Positions 1 to 10,149 of a stretch of DNA of 64,000 nt are shown in pieces; the first letter of the stretch is position 1; every line of letters begins with the position of its first letter. Under the pieces are notes generated by a model. It did no database searches and had not been told where the DNA came from. It was given only the letters and a program-made list of their open reading frames with translations. Origin of the DNA: Streptomyces sp. WZ.A104 (GTDB taxonomy: Bacteria > Actinomycetota > Actinomycetes > Streptomycetales > Streptomycetaceae); assembly GCF_002382885.1 (NCBI RefSeq), contig NZ_NWVL01000002.1, positions 124,001 to 188,000 on the forward strand, given 5' to 3'. The translations under genes were made by a program, and so were the position numbers.

Positions 1-359
1 GGGCGGCCCGCCCGCTGCCGCTGCCGCCCGGCGGCCAGCAGCTCCAGCTCCTCGCGGACACGGTCGGCGGGGGTGTCGCGCAGGGCCTCCATTCCGGTGT
101 CGAGACCGAAAGGCTCGGCCCCCTCCTGGGAGGGCGTCAGAAAATCCGGGAAATAGCCGCGGGGCGGGACGACCGCCGCCAGCAGGTGTACTTCGCCATT
201 CAACCGCGTCCGGGTTTCCGTACGCCATTTCCCGAAGATGGTCGAAGCACGCCGGTCCCTCAGCCGGTGAAAGCTGAGAATCGTTTCCCACAGCGCGTCC
301 GGCCTCGTGGCCATCCGCACCCGCGAAAGGTCCAGCCTGGACACATGGATACGCAGCAC
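1..359 (-). CDS. Winged-helix (ArsR-type) transcriptional regulator, N-terminal part, truncated by window edge
   Basis: Only the first ~119 codons are present; the gene runs off the left edge with no stop. The translation opens MLRIHVSRLDLSRVRM, followed by PDALWETILSF and PPRGYFPDFLTP. I recognise this N-terminal pattern from Streptomyces regulators annotated as ArsR/winged-helix proteins, whose DNA-binding domain lies in the C-terminal half (outside the window). The GTG start is preceded four bases upstream by GGGGGAG, a strong ribosome binding site. The family call is from memory of the N-terminal pattern; the HTH itself cannot be seen. Confidence 0.7.
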   Translation of the reverse strand, partial: MLRIHVSRLDLSRVRMATRPDALWETILSFHRLRDRRASTIFGKWRTETRTRLNGEVHLLAAVVPPRGYFPDFLTPSQEGAEPFGLDTGMEALRDTPADRVREELELLAAGRQRQRAGR

Positions 360-603
360 TACTCCCCCACCTGTTGCATCCGCAATTGCCCCCACCGAAG
401 GGTATGCGGGCCGTCACAGGAGGTCACCACGGGGTTTCGGCCAGAAGTGAAACGTCTCGCCCCGTTCCGCTTCACCCGAAAGGCTGTACGACGTCGGGTA
501 CGCATCCGGTGCCCACCGGATGAGCACGTGAAGGCCGTGGGGGGCTTTGTGTGTTCGGCGGCGGTGGGCGACGGTGCGGCTCCGTACCCGATGGGGGTAA
601 GCC

Positions 604-641
604 GGGTGCGGTCCATGGGTGGGGATCCATGGACCGCACCC
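604..641. terminator. 15-bp perfect hairpin in the gap
   Basis: GGGTGCGGTCCATGG (604-618) is exactly complementary to CCATGGACCGCACCC (627-641) around an 8-base loop. There is no T-run, as is usual for high-GC actinobacterial terminators. It could equally be a regulatory element ahead of the left-edge regulator. Confidence 0.45.
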
Positions 642-879
642 CGGTCCATCGGACCCCGGAGGGTCGCCCGTCACCCGAATTTCTTTGCGCATTAAACGAA
701 GCAATGTGCTCTGCGCCACATTCTCCGGGCGGTATTCCGTGCTCGCTTCTGACGACTCTCCCCTACCGCCGGTCACATCCGTGCATGCCGGTCCCGTACT
801 CGCCGATCATTTCCGGGCATCCCGGCCCCCGGAGCGCCGATCGCTCCGGGGGCCGGGGCGGCTTCCACAGGGCAGGGCG

Positions 880-914
880 AAGCGGCGGCACCCCCGCACA
901 GGGTGCCGCCGCTT
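880..914. terminator. 14-bp perfect hairpin
   Basis: AAGCGGCGGCACCC (880-893) pairs perfectly with GGGTGCCGCCGCTT (901-914) across a 7-base loop. Read leftward it ends in GCTT, about 180 bases past the ppdK stop, so it may be a second, back-up terminator. Confidence 0.5.
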
Positions 915-1019
915 CCGGGTGCTCCGGGGCCGCCGTCGGGCCGGTCGAGCCGGTGAGGGTCCTGGCTCGGTCTTCGGCGGCGACCCCGGAGGGACGGGCC
1001 GCTCTGCGGCCCTGGTCGG

Positions 1020-1049
1020 TGGGCAGGGCCGTTCGTGCGGCCCTGCCCA
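1020..1049 (-). terminator. Likely ppdK terminator
   Basis: TGGGCAGGGCCG (1020-1031) pairs with CGGCCCTGCCCA (1038-1049) around a 6-base loop, giving a 12-bp perfect stem about 45 bases past the ppdK stop codon. Position and strength fit a factor-independent terminator. Confidence 0.65.
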
Positions 1050-1092
1050 GGAGATCCGGGGTGTTCGTGCACCCCGGACCGGTGAGTCCGGG

Positions 1093-3804
<2,712 letters not shown>

Positions 3805-3853
3805 GGGTCTCGACTCCTCGAGGACGCGGTGGCTGCCCTGACGGCGAGGAACA

Positions 3854-3878
3854 TACCCAGATCGAAGGTGTCTGGGTA
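3854..3878. promoter_or_regulatory. Inverted repeat just upstream of ppdK
   Basis: TACCCAGA (3854-3861) and TCTGGGTA (3871-3878) are exact inverted copies separated by nine bases, 50 bp upstream of the ppdK start codon. The spacing suits a dimeric repressor site or a 5'-UTR hairpin. No family consensus matched. Confidence 0.45.
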
Positions 3879-4006
3879 CGTCCACTTGGTCGTCATGCGG
3901 CCGCAACCACCCATCCGCCAGCAGATCGAAAGGGCCGCTCTACGGAGACGAGCGAAGTCATTCATTCATCTCTTGAAGGCCGCATGGCCGAAACTTGACC
4001 ATTCTC

Positions 4007-4118
4007 GCTCATCTGAGCTTCTCAAGTGGCAAGTGAGTCCACTTCTCGAAATCAGCTACGTGGCACTGAGTGCCAGGCCTTCCAGAAGTGCAGCCACTCA
4101 TATTCCGCTCATCTGAGC
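4007..4118. promoter_or_regulatory. Palindrome cluster in the ppdK upstream region
   Basis: The palindrome GCTCATCTGAGC occurs twice, at 4007-4018 and 4107-4118, exactly 100 bases apart (with a shared preceding C). Between them lies a perfect 7-1-7 palindrome, TGGCACTGAGTGCCA (4061-4075). Three dyads in 112 bases, in a gap of about 410 bases that only serves the leftward ppdK, look like operator sites. The binding protein is unknown. Confidence 0.5.
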
Positions 4119-4188
4119 GCAACCCCGATCAAGGGTGGCGCGAATCACGCTCGATTCGGACCCCGAATTTCAGGATTCGGACCTCATG

Positions 4189-4221
4189 AGCACCTCATCA
4201 GCACCTCATCAGCACCTCATC
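4189..4221. repeat. Three tandem copies of an 11-bp unit
   Basis: AGCACCTCATC is repeated perfectly three times head to tail, running across the stop codon of the HAD phosphatase gene. Slippage here would change the last residues of that protein or its downstream spacing. Confidence 0.8.
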
Positions 4222-4879
4222 CGGACCGCAGACAGCCGCTCAGCACTCCGAGGTCGACCTCTTCCAGGCTACGGGCGAAGGTGCGCCCCCGCGCGGGCTC
4301 CACCGGCAGCAACGAGGGCACCACCAGCACCGCACACCCCGCGGCATCGGCGGAGGCCGTGCCGTCCGGGGAGTCCTCCACGGCGACACAGGCCGAGGCC
4401 GGGACGCCGAACCGCAGCGCAGCCGCCCGGTAGGGATCGGGATGCGGCTTGGTCCGTACGGTGTCGTCGGCCGACAGGGTGAAGGCGAAGCCCGCCCCGG
4501 CCAGCGAGCCTTCCACCACCGCGTCCACGACACTCCGCGGCGAGGCGCTGACCAGGGCGTACGGCACTGCGGCGGCCTTCAGCGCGGCCAGCAGGGCGGC
4601 GGCCCCGGGGCGCAGCGGGGCGCCCGCGTCGACCTTGCGGAAGAACGAGTCGGTCAGTTCGACGGCGATGCCGGGGAGCGCGGACGCGGCCCGGTCCGTC
4701 ACGGCGATCAGATGAGCGGCGGTGTCCTCGACGGCCCGGCCGACGACCTCGGGCGCATCGGCGGCGGTGAGCTCGTGGCCGAGCCCGGCGGCGACCTCCC
4801 GTGCCGTCTCCCACCAGAGCACCTCGGTGTCGACGAGGGTGCCGTCCATGTCGAAGAGCACGGCGGCGGGGGCGTTCAC
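4217..4879 (-). CDS. HAD-superfamily phosphatase (beta-phosphoglucomutase-like subfamily)
   Basis: A 220-residue HAD hydrolase. The nucleophile and acid are in FDMDGT (Asp10 and Asp12), motif II is VSASPRS, motif III lysine lies in TKPHPDPY and the metal-binding motif IV is VEDSPDGTASA. The insert between motif I and II looks like a helical C1 cap. It is the last gene of the ABC-transporter operon and overlaps the ATPase gene by four bases, so its substrate is probably what the transporter brings in, or a product of it. It lacks the DWAGTT-type motif of phosphonoacetaldehyde hydrolase. Exact substrate unknown. Confidence 0.85.
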   Translation of the reverse strand: MNAPAAVLFDMDGTLVDTEVLWWETAREVAAGLGHELTAADAPEVVGRAVEDTAAHLIAVTDRAASALPGIAVELTDSFFRKVDAGAPLRPGAAALLAALKAAAVPYALVSASPRSVVDAVVEGSLAGAGFAFTLSADDTVRTKPHPDPYRAAALRFGVPASACVAVEDSPDGTASADAAGCAVLVVPSLLPVEPARGRTFARSLEEVDLGVLSGCLRSG

Positions 4880-6057
4880 GCGTCCACCCGGCGCTCGCCG
4901 GCGTCCATGGCTTCCGGCGCCGCCGTTTCCCGTGCGGGCACGACCAGCACCGGGCGGCGGACCGGGGTGACCCGTGCCCGTACCCCGGGAGCAAGCTCCG
5001 TGGCGTCCCGGGAGGGGAGGTCGGCCTTGGCCGCGACGCCGTCCGGGAGGTCGAGGAGGACCCGGGTGACCGAGCCGAGGAAGGAGGCGGAGACGACCGT
5101 GGCGGTGCCGTCCGGGTCGGCGGTGACGCCGATGCTCTCGGGCCGGATGAGGACCTCGACCGGGCCCCGGCCCGCGGGAACATCACCGTCGACCGGGAGG
5201 GTGGCCCCCGCGACCTCGACCCAGCCGCCGCCCGTCAGCCGTCCCGGCAGCCGGTTCATGGTGCCGACGAACTCGGCGACGAACGCGGTGGCGGGGCGCT
5301 CGTACAGCTCGGCCGGGGGCGCGCACTGCTCCAGGCGGCCCGCGTTGAGGACGGCGACCCGGTCGGCCATGGAGAGGGCCTCCTCCTGGTCGTGGGTGAC
5401 GAAGATGGTGGTGATGCCCAGCGAGAGCTGGAGGCGGCGGATCTCCTCGCGGAGGGAGAGCCGGACCTTGGCATCGAGTGCCGAGAGCGGTTCGTCGAGC
5501 AGCAGCACCCGGGGCCGCAGGGCGAGCGCGCGGGCCAGGGCGACCCGCTGCTGCTGGCCGCCGGACATCTGGTGCGGGAAGCGGCCGCCGTGGTCGGGGA
5601 GTCCGACGAGGTCGAGGAGTTCGGCGGCGGTGGCGTGCCGCTCGGCCGCGGGCACCTTCCGTACGCGCAGGCCGAAGGCCACGTTGTCGCGGGCGTTGAG
5701 GTGCGGGAAGAGGCTGTAGGACTGGAAGACCATGCCGGCGTCGCGCCGGTTGGCGGGGATGCGGGTGATGTCCTCGCCGTCCACGAGGACCTCGCCGGAG
5801 TCCGGCTGCTCGAATCCGGCCAGTACCCGCAGCGCGGTGGTCTTGCCGCAGCCGGAGGGGCCGAGGAGGGCGAGCAGTTCGCCGGGTTCGGCGGTGAGGT
5901 CGAGTCCGTCGAGGGCCACGGTCGGGCCGAACGCCCGGCGCAGCGAGCGGAACTCCACTCGCGCTCCGGTGGCGGCGCGCCCGTCGGCGGGCGACCCGGC
6001 CCCGGCGGTGCGGGGCGGCTCGGGGCGTTGGGCGGCGGCGGTGGGCAGGGCTGACAT
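4876..6057 (-). CDS. ABC transporter ATP-binding protein (Fe3+/polyamine/2-aminoethylphosphonate type)
   Basis: 393-residue ATPase that powers import from the cytoplasmic face of the membrane. Walker A is GPSGCGKT (about residue 72), signature MSGGQQQRVALARAL, Walker B VLLLDEPLSALD, and an H-loop in FVTHDQEEAL. The C-terminal ~130 residues form a TOBE-like domain, as in PotA, FbpC and PhnT importers. It sits between the permease and HAD genes with a 6-base gap and a 4-base overlap respectively, so is clearly co-transcribed. Residues 1-30 are poorly conserved. Substrate is not decidable from the ATPase. Confidence 0.93.
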   Translation of the reverse strand: MSALPTAAAQRPEPPRTAGAGSPADGRAATGARVEFRSLRRAFGPTVALDGLDLTAEPGELLALLGPSGCGKTTALRVLAGFEQPDSGEVLVDGEDITRIPANRRDAGMVFQSYSLFPHLNARDNVAFGLRVRKVPAAERHATAAELLDLVGLPDHGGRFPHQMSGGQQQRVALARALALRPRVLLLDEPLSALDAKVRLSLREEIRRLQLSLGITTIFVTHDQEEALSMADRVAVLNAGRLEQCAPPAELYERPATAFVAEFVGTMNRLPGRLTGGGWVEVAGATLPVDGDVPAGRGPVEVLIRPESIGVTADPDGTATVVSASFLGSVTRVLLDLPDGVAAKADLPSRDATELAPGVRARVTPVRRPVLVVPARETAAPEAMDAGERRVDA

Positions 6058-6063
6058 GGGTGG

Positions 6064-6969
6064 CTACTCCTTGCCGGGTACGGAGGTGGTGGAGGCGGCC
6101 GCCGGGACGGCGGTGGAGGACCCGGTTCCGGCGCGCGAGAGGACGAGCAGCAGGGCCCAGGTGATCAGCAGGGAGAGCAGGGACACGGCGACCGACATCC
6201 GGGCCTCGGCGCCGGAGACGGTGACGATCCACACCGCGAAGGGGCGGAAGCCCAGCAGCGAGGCGACCGTGTATTCGCCGAGCACCAGCGCGAGGGTCAG
6301 GAAGGAGGCCCCGGCGAGCGAGGAGCGCAGGTTGGGCAGGATGACGCGCGCGATGACGTACCCCCGGCCCGCTCCGCAGTTCCGGGCCGCCTCCACCAAC
6401 GTGGGCACGTCGACCGCGCGCAGTCCGGCATCCAGCGAGCGGTGGACGAACGGCAGTGCCAGCACGGTGTAGGCGAGCACCAGCACCACCGGGAACGACT
6501 CGTTCTGCACGGCGAGGAAGGTCTGGTAGAGCGGGGTGCGCGAGAAGTGTTCGGGCCCCCAGCGCAGCACCGTGGCGATCCCGGTGACCAGCGCGATCGG
6601 CGGCACCACCAGCGGCATCATGCAGACGATCTCGACGACGGCGCGCAGCCGGGGCGGCCCGAGCCGGACCGCGACGAGGGCGGGCACGACGAGCAGCAGG
6701 GCCAGGGCGATGGTGGCGGCGGCGAGGGAGAGCGAGAGGAACAGGCTCTCGGTGAAGCCTTCGGCCGACAGAATCCCGCTGTACGCCTGGAAGGAGACGC
6801 CCTGCCCGGGGACGTGGACGGTGAAGACGAACGAGGAGACGAGGGGGGTGGTGAAGTACAGCCCGGCGATCGCCAGCACGGCCCCGCGCCAGTAGCGCGG
6901 GCGCGGGCGGCGGGCCTTCTTCACCGTGGTGGGGACCGAAGCGGTGGAGACAGGGGTCAGTGCAGCCAT
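6064..6969 (-). CDS. ABC transporter permease (second)
   Basis: 301 residues with about six hydrophobic segments and the cytoplasmic EAA loop VEAARNCGAGRGYVIARVILP, which docks with the ATPase. Start at the ATG giving MAALTPVSTAS; it lies 13 bases inside the upstream permease gene, indicating translational coupling. The open frame extends further upstream but only antisense-like sequence is there. With the preceding permease it forms the heterodimeric channel of a type I importer related to the PotBC/PhnUV families. Confidence 0.92.
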   Translation of the reverse strand: MAALTPVSTASVPTTVKKARRPRPRYWRGAVLAIAGLYFTTPLVSSFVFTVHVPGQGVSFQAYSGILSAEGFTESLFLSLSLAAATIALALLLVVPALVAVRLGPPRLRAVVEIVCMMPLVVPPIALVTGIATVLRWGPEHFSRTPLYQTFLAVQNESFPVVLVLAYTVLALPFVHRSLDAGLRAVDVPTLVEAARNCGAGRGYVIARVILPNLRSSLAGASFLTLALVLGEYTVASLLGFRPFAVWIVTVSGAEARMSVAVSLLSLLITWALLLVLSRAGTGSSTAVPAAASTTSVPGKE

Positions 6970-7874
6970 CGGGAGCTCCGTCGCTGGAGGGGCAGGTAGA
7001 CCGCCATCACCAGTCCGGCGATCACGATCATGTCGAGGCTCAGCGCGAGCGCCACGTTCTCCTGGCCGACCAGGACGTTCCCGGCGAGCGCATCGGCGAT
7101 CTTGAGGGTGACCAGCGGGACGGAGCCGCCGACGAGGGCGGCGGCCGTGGCGTGCGCGGCGAAGGCGCTGCCGAAGAGCAGGACGAAGCCGCCGAGCAGC
7201 GAGGGCGCGAGGACCGGCAGGCCCACGTGGCGCCAGAACTGCCAGGTGCCGGCCCCGGTGTTGAGCGCGGCCTCCCGCCACTGCGGGCGCACCCCGTCCA
7301 GCGCCGGGACGACGACCAGCACCATGAGCGGGACCAGGAAGTAGAGGTAGATGACGGTGAGCCCGGTGAAGGAGTAGAGGTTCCAGCCGAGCGCCTCCAG
7401 GTGCCCGAGCTCCGTGACGACCCCGGAGATGCCGAGGGTCGCGACGAAGGCGAAGGCCAGGGGAACCCCGCCGAAGTTGGCGAGCACCCCGGAGGCGGTG
7501 AGTACCGCCCCGCGCAGCGTGCCACGCCGGGAGGTGACGACGGCCTGGGCGATCAGCACCCCGAGCACGGTGGCGAGCGCGGCGGTCAGCGCGGACAGCT
7601 GGACGCTGCCGGTGAGCGAGGTGAGGTAGGGCCCCTGGAGCGAGCGGGACAGGTGTTCGCCGGTGACCTCGGTGGTGCCGGCGACCGGGTCGGTGCGGGT
7701 GACGGCCCCGTACAGCAGGGCGCCCGCGGGCAGTCCGAAGCAGAGTCCGGCGAAGACGAGCAGCGGGAGCGCGCCGAGCCAGGCGCGGGGCGGCCGACGG
7801 CGGGCGGTGCGGCCACCGGCCTTCACGGCGGCCGCCCCGGGTCCCGGGGCGGCGGACGGGTGGGGAACGGTCAT
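6957..7874 (-). CDS. ABC transporter permease (first)
   Basis: 305-residue inner-membrane permease with about six transmembrane helices and the EAA loop REAALNTGAGTWQFWRHVGLP. The ATG start overlaps the stop codon of the binding-protein gene by one base (TGATG). Transmembrane layout and partner genes match the spermidine/iron/2-aminoethylphosphonate permease group. It must function with the downstream permease and ATPase. Confidence 0.92.
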   Translation of the reverse strand: MTVPHPSAAPGPGAAAVKAGGRTARRRPPRAWLGALPLLVFAGLCFGLPAGALLYGAVTRTDPVAGTTEVTGEHLSRSLQGPYLTSLTGSVQLSALTAALATVLGVLIAQAVVTSRRGTLRGAVLTASGVLANFGGVPLAFAFVATLGISGVVTELGHLEALGWNLYSFTGLTVIYLYFLVPLMVLVVVPALDGVRPQWREAALNTGAGTWQFWRHVGLPVLAPSLLGGFVLLFGSAFAAHATAAALVGGSVPLVTLKIADALAGNVLVGQENVALALSLDMIVIAGLVMAVYLPLQRRSSRWLH

Positions 7875-9052
7875 CAGGAGACGGCCTTGTCCCAGTTCTC
7901 GGAGAGCGTGGTGTTCGCCTTGTCGAGCTCTTCGGAGCTCGGGAAGGTCGGGGTGCCCTCGACCTTCGGCAGCTTGGCGACGAAGGTCTTGTCGGCGGTG
8001 CCGTCCTCGGTCATCGCGGGCAGCAGCACGGGCCGGGCGTAGCCCTTGAGCCAGAGGTTCTGGCCCTCGGCGCTGTAGAGGTACTCCATCCACAGCCGGG
8101 CGGCGGCCGGGTGGGGGGCGTCCTTGTTGACGGCCTGCGAGTAGAACTGGGCGTAGACGCCGTCGCTCGGCACGGAGACCTGCCAGTCGACGCCCTTGCT
8201 CTTGAACTGGTCGGCGTACCCGGCGTTCAGGTAGTCCCAGTCGATGCTGATCGGCGTCTCGCCCTTCTCGACGGTCGCCGGGGTGGACTCGACGGGGATG
8301 AAGTTGCCGCTCTTCTTCAGCTTGCCGAAGAAGTCGATGCCGGGCTGGATGTCCCCGAACGAGCCCTTGTTGGCCAGGGAGGCCGCGTACACCCCGCCGA
8401 ACGCGGAGCCGGACTTGGTCGGGTTGCCGTTGAGGGCGACCTTCCCCTTGTACTCGGGCTTCAGCAGGTCGGCGAAGGTCTCGGGGCAGTTCTTGATACG
8501 GGCGGCGTCGCAGCCGATGGAGACGTAGCCGCCGTAGTCGTTGTACCAGCGGCCGTCCGCGTCCTTCTGGCTGTCGGGGATCTTGTCCCAGGAGGCGACC
8601 TTGTACGGGGCGAAGAGGTTCTCGGCCGCGCCGCTGCGGGCGAAGGCGATGCCGAGGTCGAGGACGTCGGGGGCGCGCTTCTGGCCCTTGCGGGACTTGA
8701 CGGCGGCTATCTCGTCGGCGCTGGAGGCGTCCGGCGTCTCGCTCTTGATCTTGATCTTGTACTTCTCCTGGAAGGCCTTGATCAGCTCGCCGTAGTTGGC
8801 CCAGTCCGGCGGCAGAGCGATCACATTGAGCTCGCCCTCCTTCTCGGCGGCGGCGACCAGCTCCTCCAGCCCGCCGAAGTCGGCGGCCGAGGTGGCCTCG
8901 GTCCACTTCACCCCGTTCGCGCCGGTCTCGGCCTTCTCCTCGGGTGCGGCGCCGCAGGCGGTGAGCGCGGTGAGGGCGGCGGTGGAGAGGGCGAGGGCGG
9001 CAACGGCACGGCTGTTGGCGCGGATACGGGGGCGGGGTCGGGCTCTGCGCAC
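7874..9052 (-). CDS. ABC transporter solute-binding lipoprotein
   Basis: 392 residues. A basic N-terminus and hydrophobic stretch end in the lipobox LTAC (lipidated Cys33), so the protein is tethered outside the membrane. The mature part is a family-1-type binding protein (LVAAAEKEGELNVIALPP, then SIDWDYLNAGY and WMEYLYSAEGQ). I chose the GTG giving VRRARPRPRI because GGGAG lies seven bases upstream; a longer ATG start would precede the signal peptide by 18 residues without a good ribosome site. First gene of the operon; divergent to a GntR/UTRA regulator. Ligand unknown; iron, polyamine and aminophosphonate are all family precedents. Confidence 0.92.
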   Translation of the reverse strand: MRRARPRPRIRANSRAVAALALSTAALTALTACGAAPEEKAETGANGVKWTEATSAADFGGLEELVAAAEKEGELNVIALPPDWANYGELIKAFQEKYKIKIKSETPDASSADEIAAVKSRKGQKRAPDVLDLGIAFARSGAAENLFAPYKVASWDKIPDSQKDADGRWYNDYGGYVSIGCDAARIKNCPETFADLLKPEYKGKVALNGNPTKSGSAFGGVYAASLANKGSFGDIQPGIDFFGKLKKSGNFIPVESTPATVEKGETPISIDWDYLNAGYADQFKSKGVDWQVSVPSDGVYAQFYSQAVNKDAPHPAAARLWMEYLYSAEGQNLWLKGYARPVLLPAMTEDGTADKTFVAKLPKVEGTPTFPSSEELDKANTTLSENWDKAVS

Positions 9053-9085
9053 GGTAGGTCTCCCAGGAGCGAAACGTGAGGGCCA

Positions 9086-9132
9086 CTTGTTCATACAAGC
9101 TGGCACCAGTTCGCCCGGACCAGGTGTCCGGG
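9086..9132. promoter_or_regulatory. Two inverted repeats in the lipoprotein/GntR divergent promoter
   Basis: CTTGT-TCAT-ACAAG (9086-9099) and CCCGGAC-CAGGT-GTCCGGG (9114-9132) are perfect dyads between the divergent starts. GntR/UTRA regulators usually bind short palindromes in such intergenic regions, so one of these is a reasonable operator candidate. Assignment to the neighbouring regulator is inference. Confidence 0.45.
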
Positions 9133-9240
9133 AAGTAAACGTCCCATGTCCACTGCCGCAAGAGGGCAGGAAGAGGAAAGCCCATCATCCAGGGGCTGTG
9201 CTAGGTAACGACCGCGCATCGAAACGCTCCGCGACGGCGT

Positions 9241-9246
9241 TAGAGT
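9241..9246 (+). promoter_or_regulatory. Candidate -10 box for the GntR gene
   Basis: TAGAGT fits the streptomycete -10 pattern TAGRRT. It overlaps the earliest possible GTG of the downstream frame (9245), which argues that translation starts at the later GTG. No convincing -35 was seen. Confidence 0.35.
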
Positions 9247-9319
9247 GAGCGGCAGGACCGTCACCGAAGAGCGGACCTGTACACAGCCACGATCCGCATC
9301 AGCCGGCCGAGGGGGGCTC

Positions 9320-10075
9320 GTGGGCCATTCGCGTTATCGGGAGATCGCCGAGTCGCTGCGCCAGGCGATCCGCAGCGGCGCCTATCCGCTGGGCTCCCGG
9401 CTGCCCTCCGAGAGCGACCTCGCCGCCCGCTGGGAGGCCTCGCGCGGCACGGTCCGCCAGGCGGTGGCGCTGCTCGCCTCGGAGGGTCTGATCGGCTCCA
9501 GGCAGGGGGCCCGGCGGGTGGTCCTGCGCCAGGAGCGCCGCCAGAGCTTCCAGCAGCTCAACAGCTTCGCCCAGTGGGCACAGGCGATGGGGTGCGAGGT
9601 CACCAGCCGCATCCTGACCCGCACGATGCGCACCGCGACCGCCGAGGAGGCCGAACGCCTGGACACCGCGCCGGACAGCGAAGTGCTGTACGTGCTGCGG
9701 CTGCGGTGGCTCGACGGCGAGCCGGTGATGGTCGAGCGGACCGTGTACGCGAACTGGGTGGCCCCGGTGGTCCTGGCGCTGCCGGAGGACTGCGTCTCGA
9801 TCATGGACAGCATCGCGGAGCGGGCGGACATCGTCGCGCACTACGGCGAGCACCTGATCGACGCGGTCGCGGCGGGCAGCGAGGACGCCCGGCTGCTGAG
9901 GGTGCGCCGGGCCAGCCCGCTGCTGCGGCAGCGCCACCTGACGTACACGGCGGCGGGCCGGGCCATCGAGTGGACGGACGACCGCTACCGGGCGGGCAGC
10001 GTGGTCTTCAACGTGATGAACTCCGCGGCGGCGGCCCCGCTGGAGAGACGGGCGGGCCCGGACGTAGGGGGGTGA
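9320..10075 (+). CDS. GntR-family regulator with UTRA ligand-binding domain
   Basis: 251 residues. The N-terminal winged helix (RYREIAESLRQAIRSGAYPLGSRLPSES then SRGTVRQAVALLASEGLI) is classic GntR; residues ~85-240 form the UTRA effector domain (VLYVLRLRWLDGEPVMVERT, LLRQRHLTYTAAGRAIEWTDDRY). The GTG start lies just after GAGGGGGG; an in-frame GTG 25 codons earlier is rejected because it overlaps a -10-like box and encodes unconserved sequence. Divergent from the ABC operon, which it presumably represses until an imported ligand binds UTRA. Confidence 0.93.
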   Translation: MGHSRYREIAESLRQAIRSGAYPLGSRLPSESDLAARWEASRGTVRQAVALLASEGLIGSRQGARRVVLRQERRQSFQQLNSFAQWAQAMGCEVTSRILTRTMRTATAEEAERLDTAPDSEVLYVLRLRWLDGEPVMVERTVYANWVAPVVLALPEDCVSIMDSIAERADIVAHYGEHLIDAVAAGSEDARLLRVRRASPLLRQRHLTYTAAGRAIEWTDDRYRAGSVVFNVMNSAAAAPLERRAGPDVGG

Positions 10076-10081
10076 GGCCCG

Positions 10082-10149
10082 TCCCGTGCGGATTCGTACG
10101 GCGTCAGCCGCCCGATCCCATGCGGCTTCGTACGGCGTCAGCCGCCCGA
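10082..10149. repeat. 34-bp direct duplication at the dus 3' end
   Basis: Two adjacent 34-base copies (10082-10115 and 10116-10149) differ at two positions. Both carry TTCGTACGGCGTCAGCC. The right copy contains the last codons and stop of the dihydrouridine synthase gene, so the left copy looks like a duplicated gene tail lying in the convergent gap. Confidence 0.85.

Larger units (their letters stand above)
360..1092. other. Non-coding gap between ppdK 3' end and the left-edge regulator
   Basis: About 730 bases without a convincing gene: open frames here lack Shine-Dalgarno sites and family resemblance and are by-products of high GC. The stretch must hold the ppdK terminator and the promoter of the left-edge regulator. 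It contains three strong hairpins (listed separately) and a small GGTCC/GGACC hairpin at about 643-657. Confidence 0.6.

Noticed and set aside
4217..4879. Phosphonoacetaldehyde hydrolase for the HAD gene
   Set aside because: It has the generic FDMDGT nucleophile motif and none of the phosphonatase-specific motif or Schiff-base lysine context.
6957..9188. A 743-codon open frame spanning the lipoprotein and permease genes
   Set aside because: Only its last 305 codons match a permease; the front half is an out-of-frame reading of the lipoprotein gene.
9245..9319. Earlier GTG start for the GntR gene
   Set aside because: It overlaps a TAGAGT -10-like box and encodes unconserved residues; the later GTG has a GA-rich ribosome site.
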